A DNA stretch of 55,128 nucleotides, from positions 1-55,128 of the forward strand of contig JALERL010000112.1 in the NCBI GenBank assembly GCA_022764465.1, written 5' to 3'. Numbering within the stretch: position 1 is the first letter of the stretch; each line of letters opens with the position of its first letter. This DNA is from Lachnospiraceae bacterium. Lineage in GTDB: Bacteria; Bacillota; Clostridia; Lachnospirales; Lachnospiraceae. The notes under the pieces were generated by a model. That model was not told where the DNA came from and did not search any database. It saw only the letters and a program-made list of their open reading frames with translations. Of the stretch, positions 36,796 to 44,689 are shown piece after piece. A program made the position numbers and the translations under genes.

Positions 36796-37272
36796 ATGGA
36801 TGCAGCAAAAAAGCAGGAATTTACAAGAAGGATCACACAGAGTAACCGTGGAGGTCTTGTTGTGATCTTATATGATATGGCAGATACCTATCTTGCCGAT
36901 GCAAAGGATGCACATGGCAAGGGTGATTATGAAGCCTTTAAGGATCATGTACATCACGCAGACCGTGTGATCGCGGAATTATCTGATATGTTGGACTTCC
37001 GGTATCCGTTAGCCGGTGAGTTATATCCGCTTTATACTTTTGTACGGCGGGAACTGATGCTTGCAATCGTGAAAAACCGTACGAAGGAACTTGATGATAG
37101 CAAAAGAGTTCTGGGACATCTGCAGGAAGCCTTTCAACAGGCCGCACTGCAGGATACCTCAGAACCACTCATGCAGAATGCCCAGCAGGTCTATGCCGGC
37201 ATTACATATGGAAAAGGAAATCTGACAGAGAGCTGTCAGGAACCGGACACTTCAAGAGGATTCTTAGTATAA
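36796..37272 (+). CDS. fliS: flagellar export chaperone FliS-like protein
   Basis: 158 residues, 14 bases after flagellin with AGGTG upstream. The helical sequence (EFTRRITQSNRGGLVVILYDMADTYLADAKDA) matches the FliS fold, which binds the flagellin C-terminus and stops premature assembly. It is somewhat longer than the usual 125-135 residues and the middle is diverged, but location directly after flagellin makes the call strong. Its last 37 bases overlap the convergent yaaL-like gene, with a hairpin in the overlap. Confidence 0.85.
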   Translation: MDAAKKQEFTRRITQSNRGGLVVILYDMADTYLADAKDAHGKGDYEAFKDHVHHADRVIAELSDMLDFRYPLAGELYPLYTFVRRELMLAIVKNRTKELDDSKRVLGHLQEAFQQAALQDTSEPLMQNAQQVYAGITYGKGNLTESCQEPDTSRGFLV

Positions 37273-37493
37273 GAATCCTCGAACTGTTTTAAGCAGTTTA
37301 AAAGAAACTTATAGCGCAGTTGGACTGCATTTACCTCGTAGATATAGGAATCGATCAGATCCGGCTCACATGCATTCTGAAAATTCGCATATGCGAAGTC
37401 TAAATCACTTTTCGTTTGTGCAAGATCGGATAATAACCGCGTGTAGCGTTCATCTTCTGTTTTTGAATGCTTAATCAATCGAAACAAAAACAC
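37236..37493 (-). CDS. YaaL/DUF2508 family protein
   Basis: 85 residues on the minus strand from a GTG at 37493, with GAAGG 5 bases upstream. LAQTKSDLDFAYANFQNACEPDLIDSYIYEVNAVQLRYKFLL is characteristic of the small helical DUF2508/YaaL family, whose function is unknown. In Bacillus yaaL sits directly before bofA; here the two are divergent neighbours. The longer frame up to 37733 runs through the promoter and is not used. The 3' end overlaps fliS. Confidence 0.82.
   Translation of the reverse strand: MFLFRLIKHSKTEDERYTRLLSDLAQTKSDLDFAYANFQNACEPDLIDSYIYEVNAVQLRYKFLLNCLKQFEDSYTKNPLEVSGS
37256..37280. terminator. hairpin in the fliS/yaaL overlap
   Basis: GAGGATTCTTA (37256-37266) and TAAGAATCCTC (37270-37280) form a perfect 11-bp stem with loop GTA. 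It lies within coding sequence of both convergent genes. GAACTGTTTT follows on the + strand, so termination may be partial. Confidence 0.65.
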
Positions 37494-37530
37494 CCCTACC
37501 TTCTTCTGGGAAAAAACCCTCTTTTTACTA

Positions 37531-37560
37531 AGTATAATCGCAAAAAAGAAATCTATACAA
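37531..37560 (-). promoter_or_regulatory. promoter of the yaaL-like gene
   Basis: Minus-strand TTGTAT (37555-37560), 18-bp spacer, TATACT (37531-37536). Confidence 0.45.
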
Positions 37561-37623
37561 AAAGATTCATAAAAAACCCGGTTTATTAATAATATGATGT
37601 GAGCAGAAGAAATGAGGGCGTAT

Positions 37624-37896
37624 ATGAACAAGGAAATCGGTATCTGCGTAATCGTAGCAATCTGTATCCTGGTGCTGCTGATCGGGCTTTTAAAGCGTAG
37701 GGCAGAACTGCTGTTGAACTTTGCCGTCCGCATTGTGGTCGGTGCAGTGGCAATCTATGTCACAAACCAGTTTTTACAGACACAGGGCAGCAGCATTGCA
37801 GTCGGAATCAACCCATATAGCCTGCTTACCATGGGATTTCTGGGATTTGGTGGGTATGGACTGCTCTATGGCATCCTGTTCTATCAGTCGGTATAA
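37624..37896 (+). CDS. bofA: BofA family protein (pro-sigmaK processing inhibitor type)
   Basis: 90 residues, ATG 5 bases after GAGGG. Two membrane helices: GICVIVAICILVLLIGLL and the conserved BofA core (LLNFAVRIVVGAVAIYVTNQF, then VGINPYSLLTMGFLGFGGYGLL). In Bacillus BofA restrains the SpoIVFB protease that activates sigma-K. Members also occur in non-sporulating Firmicutes, so sporulation is not proven by it. An ATG at 37612 is in frame but overlaps the ribosome site. Confidence 0.88.
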   Translation: MNKEIGICVIVAICILVLLIGLLKRRAELLLNFAVRIVVGAVAIYVTNQFLQTQGSSIAVGINPYSLLTMGFLGFGGYGLLYGILFYQSV

Positions 37897-37952
37897 GGAA
37901 TTAATTCACAGCGTAAAAAATAGAAAAAGTGGAAAACTTGCGCGAAACGACA

Positions 37953-37981
37953 TGTACAAGTGGAAAAAAGTAGGTTATAAT
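37953..37981 (+). promoter_or_regulatory. promoter of the Tad pilus operon
   Basis: TGTACA (37953-37958), 17-bp spacer, TATAAT (37976-37981). Two direct repeats AAGTGGAAAA (37927-37936 and 37958-37967) lie 31 bases apart over the promoter, a possible activator site. Confidence 0.5.
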
Positions 37982-38007
37982 CCAGACATTCAAAGCGAGG
38001 TGATGAC

Positions 38008-38522
38008 ATGGAACAATCGTAAAGGCCCTTCTGTTTGTCTGTCTGACACTGGCAGTCAGAAGTGATTGCAAGACCGGAAGAATTCACAACCGGATGATTC
38101 TTTTTGGTCTGATCATAGGTCTGATCTACCGGATCTGCATGGAAGGTGCAGCCGGCATCCTGACATTTCTTATTCAAAGTATTCTTCCGGTAATCTTATT
38201 ATTTCTATTATTTCGAATGCGCGCGCTTGGTGCGGGCGATATCAAGTTATTTTCTCTTATTGGTTGTTTTTGTAGTTTTGAGGAACTGTTCTATTGTATT
38301 GCGGCATCTTTTGTAGTCGGAGCAATATTTTCCCTGCTGAAGATGTTGGCAGATAGGACACTGTATTTTCGTATCTGGAGGTTTTTCCATTATCTGTATC
38401 AGCTGTGTATAAACCGGCAGTTTGAACCGTATTGGGCCGACCGGAAAGAAGCAGACAATATCATTCATTTTTCGATAGCTGTGTGGTTCGGCTATCTGAT
38501 CAGTCTGGGGGTATGTGATTGA
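38008..38522 (+). CDS. A24 family prepilin peptidase (TadV/CpaA), start region frameshifted
   Basis: A membrane aspartyl protease that trims pilin leaders. VRSDCKTGRIHNRMILFG carries the first catalytic Asp and RALGAGDIKLFSLIG the second (GxGD). The reading frame has no ATG, GTG or TTG before the first Asp motif. The only start with a Shine-Dalgarno (GAGG at 37997-38000, ATG 38008) reads four codons, MEQS, then TAA. One extra base near 38015 would join it to IVKALLFVCLTLAVRSD. The ATG at 38094 would omit the first Asp and the first helix. So the gene is probably frameshifted here, or uses a rare ATC start at 38016. Confidence 0.7.
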
Positions 38523-39529
38523 GAAATATTTCAGTTGTAATTGCCGAAGAGGCGGAATATGCAAAAAAGCTGGCGCAGTATATGATGCAGCATGAACCGT
38601 GTATAAAGCCTTCCTGGTATGTGGATAAGGAGGGCGTAAAAGAGCATCTCTGTGGAAAGAAAGCAGATCTGGTTTTACTTGGCATGGATTTTGCGGAAGA
38701 GGAATTCTTACGGGAGATCCGTGAAGTACAGGAGGGCAGTGGAATCGTCCTGCTAACGGAAGAGACCGCGGATAAAAAGTACTGGGATTATCCGATGATC
38801 GGAAAGTTTCAGCCGGCAGATGTGATCTTAAGGCAGCTCTATGGAATCCTTGGGGAAGAGGCGGAAGATATGACGCTGAGAATCGGGAACAGACAGGAAC
38901 TTACTGGTATCTTTGCCCCATGGAATCAGGAATTATCCATGCTTTTTTCACGCGTTTTCACAAAGCTGCTGGCAAAGGAGCAAAAGGTGCTTTCCGTTAC
39001 CTTACAGGAATGTTACGGAATGGGCTATGGCGATGTCATGTGGCAGGAATTAAATGTCATGGATGTGATAGAGGCCTTGCGTGCCACACCTAAGAATCCG
39101 GGAGCGGTCCTGCGTGCAGCATTGCAGACAGAGGATCATATCGACTACTTTTTTCCGGCGGATAATTCCGGGAATCTTTTGGAACTTACCGGGGAAGATT
39201 ACCGTATCCTGTTAGATGCAATCGGAGAGCAGTTAGAACAGGAGCATATTGTATGGGAGATTCCGTATCTGACAGACGGATGTGGTGAATGGATCAGCCG
39301 TTGTCAGAAGATTTACTGCCCTTATCAGAATGAAGTTTTTCTTCCGGCCATGCAGGAGAAGCTTTTGCATATTTTAGGATTATATGGACTTGAGGCGTAT
39401 GAACCGAAGTTTCGCTTTTTTAAAATACCGGTCATGCATCTGACCGGTGCAAGTGGTATATCGGCAGAGCAGCTTTTGTGGTCCGAGTTTGGAATCTATA
39501 TCCAGGATCAGTTAAACAGGGCAGGATAG
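38519..39529 (+). CDS. TadZ/CpaE-like protein without ATPase motif
   Basis: 336 residues. TTG start whose last two bases overlap the previous stop (TTGA), with GGGGG upstream. The N-terminal third looks like an atypical receiver domain (ISVVIAEEAEYAKKL, then ADLVLLGMDFAEEEF). The rest follows the MinD-like fold of TadZ (LFSRVFTKLLAKEQKVLSVTL) but has no Walker A lysine. TadZ places the pilus machine in the cell. Its position just before CpaF supports the call. Confidence 0.7.
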   Translation: MRNISVVIAEEAEYAKKLAQYMMQHEPCIKPSWYVDKEGVKEHLCGKKADLVLLGMDFAEEEFLREIREVQEGSGIVLLTEETADKKYWDYPMIGKFQPADVILRQLYGILGEEAEDMTLRIGNRQELTGIFAPWNQELSMLFSRVFTKLLAKEQKVLSVTLQECYGMGYGDVMWQELNVMDVIEALRATPKNPGAVLRAALQTEDHIDYFFPADNSGNLLELTGEDYRILLDAIGEQLEQEHIVWEIPYLTDGCGEWISRCQKIYCPYQNEVFLPAMQEKLLHILGLYGLEAYEPKFRFFKIPVMHLTGASGISAEQLLWSEFGIYIQDQLNRAG

Positions 39530-39562
39530 AAACGAGATGGTTAAAGGGAATGGGGCAGGAAA

Positions 39563-40849
39563 ATGGAAAAAGAACATATGCAGGAACTGATCGGTGTACT
39601 GCGGGAGAGGCTTCTTGAACAGATTGATCTGTCAAGAGAAGTGGAGGATGAAGAAATCCTTTGCATGATTGAAGCGGAAGTACAAAGGCAGAGCAGGAAG
39701 CAGGCAATGACTCTGCCAGAGCGGAGCATGCTCAGGCAGGCGGTGTTTAACTCTATGCGGAAGCTCGATGTCTTACAGGAACTGTTAGATGATGAGGAGA
39801 TCACAGAAGTCATGGTAAATGGAAGCCGCTCGATTTTCTATGAAAAGCGGGGGCGGCTGTATCAATGGGAGAAGCAGTTCTCTTCGAGAGAGAAGCTTGC
39901 CGATACGATCCAGCAGATCGTCGGTATGAATAACCGGATGGTGAATGATTCCTCTCCAATCGTGGATACCAGACTAAAAGATGGTTCACGTGTCAATATT
40001 GTACTTTCACCGATCTCAATCGAAGGATCGACCATCTGTATCCGGAAGTTTCCGAAGAACCCACTGTCCATGCAGCGTCTGATCGGACTGGGAGCCTTAA
40101 CAAAGGAACTGGCAGATTACTTAGGTCTGCTTGTCCACTCTGGCTATAACATTTTTATCTCAGGAGGAACCGGAAGTGGAAAGACCACCTTTTTAAATGC
40201 ACTGGCAGGTTATATTCCATCCGGGGAAAGACTGATCACGATTGAGGATTCCGCAGAACTTCAGATCCGGGGGATCCCGAATCTGGTGCGCATGGAGACG
40301 AGAAATGCAAACTGTGAAGGCACAAAGGCAATTGAGATCCGGGATCTGATCCGGACAGCACTGCGTATGCGTCCGGACCGGATCATTGTCGGTGAATGCA
40401 GAGGCGCAGAAGCACTTGATATGCTGCAGGCGATGAATACCGGGCATGATGGAAGTCTTAGCACCGGGCATGCAAATAGCGGTGCAGATATGCTCAGACG
40501 TTTAGAAACGATGGTATTAATGGGAATGGAGCTGCCGACCGAAGCAATCCGCAGGCAGATTGAATCCGGTATTGATCTGATTATCCATCTGGGAAGACTG
40601 AGGGACTGCACAAGAAAGGTATTAGAAGTTTTGGAAGTAGATGGAATCCGGGAAAATGAGATCCGGCTCCGCAGTTTGTGGCGTTTTACCGAACAGGAGG
40701 AAAAAGAGGGGCGGATCATCGGTGAATGGAAGTGTATGAATGTACTGCGTCACCGAGGAAAACTGATGGCGGCAGGATTCGAGCAGCAGTTTGCTGAATC
40801 GGAGCGACAGGCAGGATGTGACAGAGAGGCGGGGATGGTAACAGCGTGA
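39563..40849 (+). CDS. cpaF: CpaF/TadA pilus secretion ATPase
   Basis: 428 residues. An N-terminal helical domain is followed by a secretion-ATPase core: Walker A GGTGSGKTT (201-209), an Asp box, Walker B RPDRIIVGECRG and the His box TGHDGSLSTGHAN. It powers assembly and retraction of Flp pili at the inner face of the membrane. AGGA precedes the ATG, and the stop overlaps the GTG of tadB. Confidence 0.95.
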   Translation: MEKEHMQELIGVLRERLLEQIDLSREVEDEEILCMIEAEVQRQSRKQAMTLPERSMLRQAVFNSMRKLDVLQELLDDEEITEVMVNGSRSIFYEKRGRLYQWEKQFSSREKLADTIQQIVGMNNRMVNDSSPIVDTRLKDGSRVNIVLSPISIEGSTICIRKFPKNPLSMQRLIGLGALTKELADYLGLLVHSGYNIFISGGTGSGKTTFLNALAGYIPSGERLITIEDSAELQIRGIPNLVRMETRNANCEGTKAIEIRDLIRTALRMRPDRIIVGECRGAEALDMLQAMNTGHDGSLSTGHANSGADMLRRLETMVLMGMELPTEAIRRQIESGIDLIIHLGRLRDCTRKVLEVLEVDGIRENEIRLRSLWRFTEQEEKEGRIIGEWKCMNVLRHRGKLMAAGFEQQFAESERQAGCDREAGMVTA

Positions 40850-41604
40850 AGCAGACAGAAGAAAAGACAGACTATAACCGGTATCATTATACGTGGGTTG
40901 AGATTGTACGTTACAGTGCAAGGTATCTGGTGTTGTCAGCAGCGGCTGCATGGGTCTTTTATCAGAGTATCTGGGGCATGGTGCTTGCAGCAGGAGTGCT
41001 TCCGGCCGGACTGCACCGGAAGAAGAAGGAGTGTATGAAACAGCGTAAGCGGGATTTGATGTACCAGTTTAAGGACTGTATCCGCTTTGTGTCAGGTGCC
41101 TTATCCGCCGGGTATTCGATGGAACATGCATGGGAGGAGGCCGGGAAGGATATGGTGCGTATGTATGGCACAGAAGCAGATATGTGTAAGGAACTTGTAT
41201 GGTTAAACCGTAGTATCCGCCTGCAACAACCAATCGAGCAGGGGCTGCTTGATTTTGCCGCACGAAGCGGCTTAGAAGATGTCCGGGATTTCTGCCAGAT
41301 CTTTTCCTTTGCGAAAAGAAGTGGCGGAGATTTTGTGAAGATCATTGCAAATACCGGAAAGCGTATCAGTGATAAAAATGAGATCTTACAGGAGATTGAA
41401 ACCGTGCTGGCAGAAAAAAAGTTAGAGCAGAAGATTATGAATCTTGTTCCATTTTTTATTCTGATCTATATACAGATCTTTTCACCGGAGTTTCTATCCA
41501 CACTATATGGGAATCTGCCGGGAGTTCTTATGATGAGTATATGCCTGATCTGCTATGTGATAGCGGTTCTGATCTCAGAAAAGATCGTTGATATTGACGT
41601 ATAG
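40846..41604 (+). CDS. tadB: TadB-like type II secretion system F protein
   Basis: 252 residues. GTG start overlapping the cpaF stop (GTGA). A membrane segment near the N-terminus is followed by the T2SSF cytosolic domain (FKDCIRFVSGALSAGYSMEHAWEEA, then IFSFAKRSGGDFVKIIANTGKRI) and two C-terminal helices. It forms the inner-membrane platform of the pilus machine with TadC. Confidence 0.9.
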   Translation: MKQTEEKTDYNRYHYTWVEIVRYSARYLVLSAAAAWVFYQSIWGMVLAAGVLPAGLHRKKKECMKQRKRDLMYQFKDCIRFVSGALSAGYSMEHAWEEAGKDMVRMYGTEADMCKELVWLNRSIRLQQPIEQGLLDFAARSGLEDVRDFCQIFSFAKRSGGDFVKIIANTGKRISDKNEILQEIETVLAEKKLEQKIMNLVPFFILIYIQIFSPEFLSTLYGNLPGVLMMSICLICYVIAVLISEKIVDIDV

Positions 41605-41614
41605 GGGACAACAT

Positions 41615-42811
41615 ATGGGTGGGAGAACAAAGAAAAACCTGTTTTATACCGGCATTGTGACACTTGGCCTTGTTATCCTGACGCTTGTTATGGATGGGCA
41701 GGATGAGGTATTACAGGGAGAAAATCAGATCGCACGCGAAGAACCGGGTGCAGGTGAAAAGGAAGTACGGCTTCAGTTAGAGGTGCCGGATCTGGAAGGG
41801 AGTGCTCCATATACCGTAACGGTGGGGGAGCGAGATTTTACAAAGGAAGAAGAGCGGCAGGCTTATGAGCAGGCGAAGGAAGAGATCGCACAGGTCTTTT
41901 TTGCAGAAGGAGAGTCTGCTTCCCATGTAAGTAAGTGTGTAAATCCGGTGGATACTCTGGCAGATGGCAGTATTGATGTCAGCTGGGAGTTTGGAAATTC
42001 CGAGGTCATCGAGCAGGACGGGACGATCCGGGAGGAATCTGTATCAGAGGATGGAACGCTTGTGCAGGTGCAGGCGGATCTCTCACATGGCAGCTGGGAA
42101 TGTATTTATACATTTCCTGTCATGGTATATCCTGCCGGTGTCAATGATATGGATACTCTGATGCAGCGGCTGGATCACCGGTTTGCGCAACAGGAAGATG
42201 CCGGGGGAGATCAATTAAAGCTTCCGGCAGAGATTGCAGGACATGCCTTAACATGGTCTGGGAGAAAGCAGCATACCACCGGGATCATTCTTTTGCTTGG
42301 GGTAGCGGCAGGTATCTTAGTCGTTCTATCGGAACGGGAAATGGAACGGAAGAAGAAGGAGCAGTGGAGAAAGCGGATGGCAGATGCTTATCCGCAGATG
42401 GTGGCGAAGATGTCGTTGCTTATTGGTGCAGGAATGTCTGTAAGACAGGCATGGGCGAAGCTGGCAGAGGGAATGCCCGCGGATTTGCAGGAACAGATGC
42501 AGATCACATTGCGGCAGATGGAGGATGGGGAAGGGGAGCTTCGGGCATATGAGCAGTTCGGGGAACGCAGTGGTATGGCAATATACCGGAGATTTGCCAT
42601 GTTACTTATTCAGAATCTGCAAAAGGGAAACAGCGGACTATGTGCGGCAATGGAAGCGGAAGCAGACCGTGCTTTTGAGAACCGCAAGAATCAGGCAAGG
42701 CGGCTGGGAGAGGAGGCAGGAACAAAGCTGATGCTTCCGATGATGCTGATGCTTGGAATCGTCTTTGCGGTTCTGATGATTCCGGCACTTATGAATATGC
42801 AGATTCGTTAA
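41615..42811 (+). CDS. tadC: TadC-like platform protein with large N-terminal ectodomain
   Basis: 398 residues, ATG 7 bases after AGGGG. TM1 is at 8-26, then about 190 residues of acidic, strand-rich sequence predicted outside (ARE..GEKEVRLQLEVPDLEG, then ITVxWE-like segments), TM2 at about 221-240, a T2SSF domain (MADAYPQMVAKMSLLIGAGMSVRQAW, then FGERSGMAIYRRFAMLL) and a final helix. Ordinary TadC proteins lack the ectodomain, so this may present a pilus- or wall-binding module. The T2SSF part places it after TadB. Confidence 0.85.
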   Translation: MGGRTKKNLFYTGIVTLGLVILTLVMDGQDEVLQGENQIAREEPGAGEKEVRLQLEVPDLEGSAPYTVTVGERDFTKEEERQAYEQAKEEIAQVFFAEGESASHVSKCVNPVDTLADGSIDVSWEFGNSEVIEQDGTIREESVSEDGTLVQVQADLSHGSWECIYTFPVMVYPAGVNDMDTLMQRLDHRFAQQEDAGGDQLKLPAEIAGHALTWSGRKQHTTGIILLLGVAAGILVVLSEREMERKKKEQWRKRMADAYPQMVAKMSLLIGAGMSVRQAWAKLAEGMPADLQEQMQITLRQMEDGEGELRAYEQFGERSGMAIYRRFAMLLIQNLQKGNSGLCAAMEAEADRAFENRKNQARRLGEEAGTKLMLPMMLMLGIVFAVLMIPALMNMQIR

Positions 42812-42965
42812 GCGGTAATTCGTGTGAAAAGCAAGATTTGTGTTGGTACATAAACCGGATATGCGCACAAGGCAGCGCAGGAAAGATTATAATGGAAACA
42901 TGGCTTTGCATCGTGGCACACCAGATGCAGAGTATTCACAGGTGTGTGCAGAGAAGAGGAATTCT

Positions 42966-43136
42966 ATGGGAGAATTAAAACGTTTTTTTCAGGAAGAGGA
43001 TGGCGCAGGTGTCGTAGAAGTTGTTCTGGTGATTGTAGTGATCATTGGACTTGTGGTGATCTTTCAGACCAAGATCAAGAAGATCGTAAACGATATTTTT
43101 ACAACGATCACAACGAAGGTCAAAAAGGTAAAGTAA
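42966..43136 (+). CDS. flp: Flp1 family type IVb pilin
   Basis: 56 residues. ATG 6 bases after AGAGG. The leader MGELKRFFQEEDG ends at a prepilin cleavage site (G then AGVVEVVLVIVVIIGLV, with Glu at +5), followed by one hydrophobic helix and a short basic tail. This is the pilus subunit processed by an A24 peptidase. Longer frames upstream are discarded. It is followed without a gap by the DUF5702-type gene in the -1 frame. Confidence 0.88.
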   Translation: MGELKRFFQEEDGAGVVEVVLVIVVIIGLVVIFQTKIKKIVNDIFTTITTKVKKVK

Positions 43137-44677
43137 GAGAGGAAGAAAAAGGCAGCAGCACGATATTTTTTGCGCTGACCCTGCTTTTAGTGGCAGCACT
43201 GATCTTTACGATGTTAGAAGGTGTACATATAACCGGACAGCAGGCAATGGCATCCTTAGACAGTAAAAGTGTGACGGAAAGCCTTCTGGCAGAATACAAT
43301 GTGCCGCTTATGGAACGTTATCATCTGTTTTTGTTAGATGGAGGAGACGGAAGTGGACAGTTTTCATTTACGTCTCTTGCACAAAGTGCGAAGGAACGTA
43401 TGGAGGAAAATCTGACGGAGAAGGCAGTGATTTCAAAACGGATCTATGATATGTTCCCGACAAAACTGACAGCCGGTGAGATCACCGGATATCAGCTTGT
43501 GACCGATCAGCAGGGAGAAGTCTTTTACCGGCTTGTCACAGATTACATGAAGCATAATCTGACAAGGGAAGCGGCAGACCGTATCTATCAGAAGATGAAG
43601 GATGCCTCTGATGCGAAAAGTCAGGCGGGAGATCTCGATACGAAGCGGAAGAATGCCATGACAAAGTTAAAGGAGGCATCTGAGGAAACGGATCAGAAGG
43701 CAGAGAATGCCGGAGGCATGGGGAAAGCGAAAGAAGCCACAAAAAAGACAGATACCGTAGAGGATACCAAAAGACAGAAGGAGACAGAGAATCCGATCAC
43801 TTATGTAAAGGACTGGAAAAATACCGGGATCTTAAAACTGATCGAAGCAGATACGTCTGCGATGTCGGATGCAAAGCTGGATCTGTCGGAAACGCTTGGC
43901 AAACGGGACAAGAATCAGGGAACACAGTGCATACAGATGACGGATGACTGGTATGGACGTATTCTGTTTCAGGAATATCTGATGAAGTATTTCAGCAGTT
44001 ATGTCAATGCAAAGGAAGAGGTATGTCTGCGGTATGAACTGGAGTATCTGATCGAAGGAAAGGCTACGGATAAGGAGAATCTGTCCGGGATCGCAACGAA
44101 GCTTCTTGCAATCCGGGAGGCTGCAAACTTTGTCTATTTGCAGACGGATACGGCCAAAAAGTCAGAGGCATTCACACTTGCAACGCTGATCGCAGGGGTA
44201 TCGGCCAATCCTTTGCTCGTAAAAGCACTTCAGGAGGGGATTCTTGCAGCATGGGCATTTGCGGAAAGTGTCTCGGATGTGCGGACGATTTTTGCAGGAA
44301 AGCGGATTCCGCTGATCAAAACAGCAAAAGACTGGTCTATGGATGTGAAAGGTTTAGCAGCAGATCAGAAGTTTGAGGAGGCAAAGGAGGATGCGCGTGG
44401 TCTTTCCTATGAGGATTATCTGCGGATATTGCTTTATCTGGGCAGCCGAAATCAACAGTGTATGCGGGCGATGGATCTGATCGAGCAGAATCTCCGGCAG
44501 TTTACGCAGGAGAAACAGCTTCGCATGGATCATATGCTGACAGGTCTGTCGGCTGCCTATCAGTTTCAGGCAGAGCCGATGTTTTTATCCTTTGTAACCG
44601 TAGGGAATCTGAAAGCATCGACTTATCGGTGGAGCGAGCAGGCATCGGTGTCCTATTTTTCCGGAAGTGATGAATGA
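43133..44677 (+). CDS. DUF5702-like Tad pilus-associated protein, start codon unclear
   Basis: About 515 residues. KGSSTIFFALTLLLVAALIF is an N-terminal pseudopilin-like helix, and the region around it (FTMLEGVHITGQQ, then ERYHLFLLDGG) matches DUF5702 proteins of Lachnospiraceae Tad loci. The rest is soluble, helical and outside, with a Lys/Asp/Glu-rich stretch at about 150-230. No ATG, GTG or TTG exists between the pilin stop and this helix; the first ATG (43211) would delete it. Start by frameshift from flp, a GTA/ATA codon, or a sequence error are the options. The start coordinate is approximate. Confidence 0.7.
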   Translation, partial: VREEEKGSSTIFFALTLLLVAALIFTMLEGVHITGQQAMASLDSKSVTESLLAEYNVPLMERYHLFLLDGGDGSGQFSFTSLAQSAKERMEENLTEKAVISKRIYDMFPTKLTAGEITGYQLVTDQQGEVFYRLVTDYMKHNLTREAADRIYQKMKDASDAKSQAGDLDTKRKNAMTKLKEASEETDQKAENAGGMGKAKEATKKTDTVEDTKRQKETENPITYVKDWKNTGILKLIEADTSAMSDAKLDLSETLGKRDKNQGTQCIQMTDDWYGRILFQEYLMKYFSSYVNAKEEVCLRYELEYLIEGKATDKENLSGIATKLLAIREAANFVYLQTDTAKKSEAFTLATLIAGVSANPLLVKALQEGILAAWAFAESVSDVRTIFAGKRIPLIKTAKDWSMDVKGLAADQKFEEAKEDARGLSYEDYLRILLYLGSRNQQCMRAMDLIEQNLRQFTQEKQLRMDHMLTGLSAAYQFQAEPMFLSFVTVGNLKASTYRWSEQASVSYFSGSDE

Positions 44678-44689
44678 CAGTGGCATAAG

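Noticed and set aside
37721-38065. 114-codon frame between bofA and the pilus genes
   Set aside because: Overlaps the conserved BofA core in another frame and then runs through the promoter; no protein features.
38094-38522. ATG at 38094 as true start of the prepilin peptidase
   Set aside because: It would remove the SD..TGRIHN segment with the first catalytic Asp, and it has no ribosome site.
42944-43132. N-terminal extension of the DUF5702 protein
   Set aside because: It reads the flp gene in the wrong frame (Cys/Arg/Asp-rich). It is mentioned only as a possible frameshift route.
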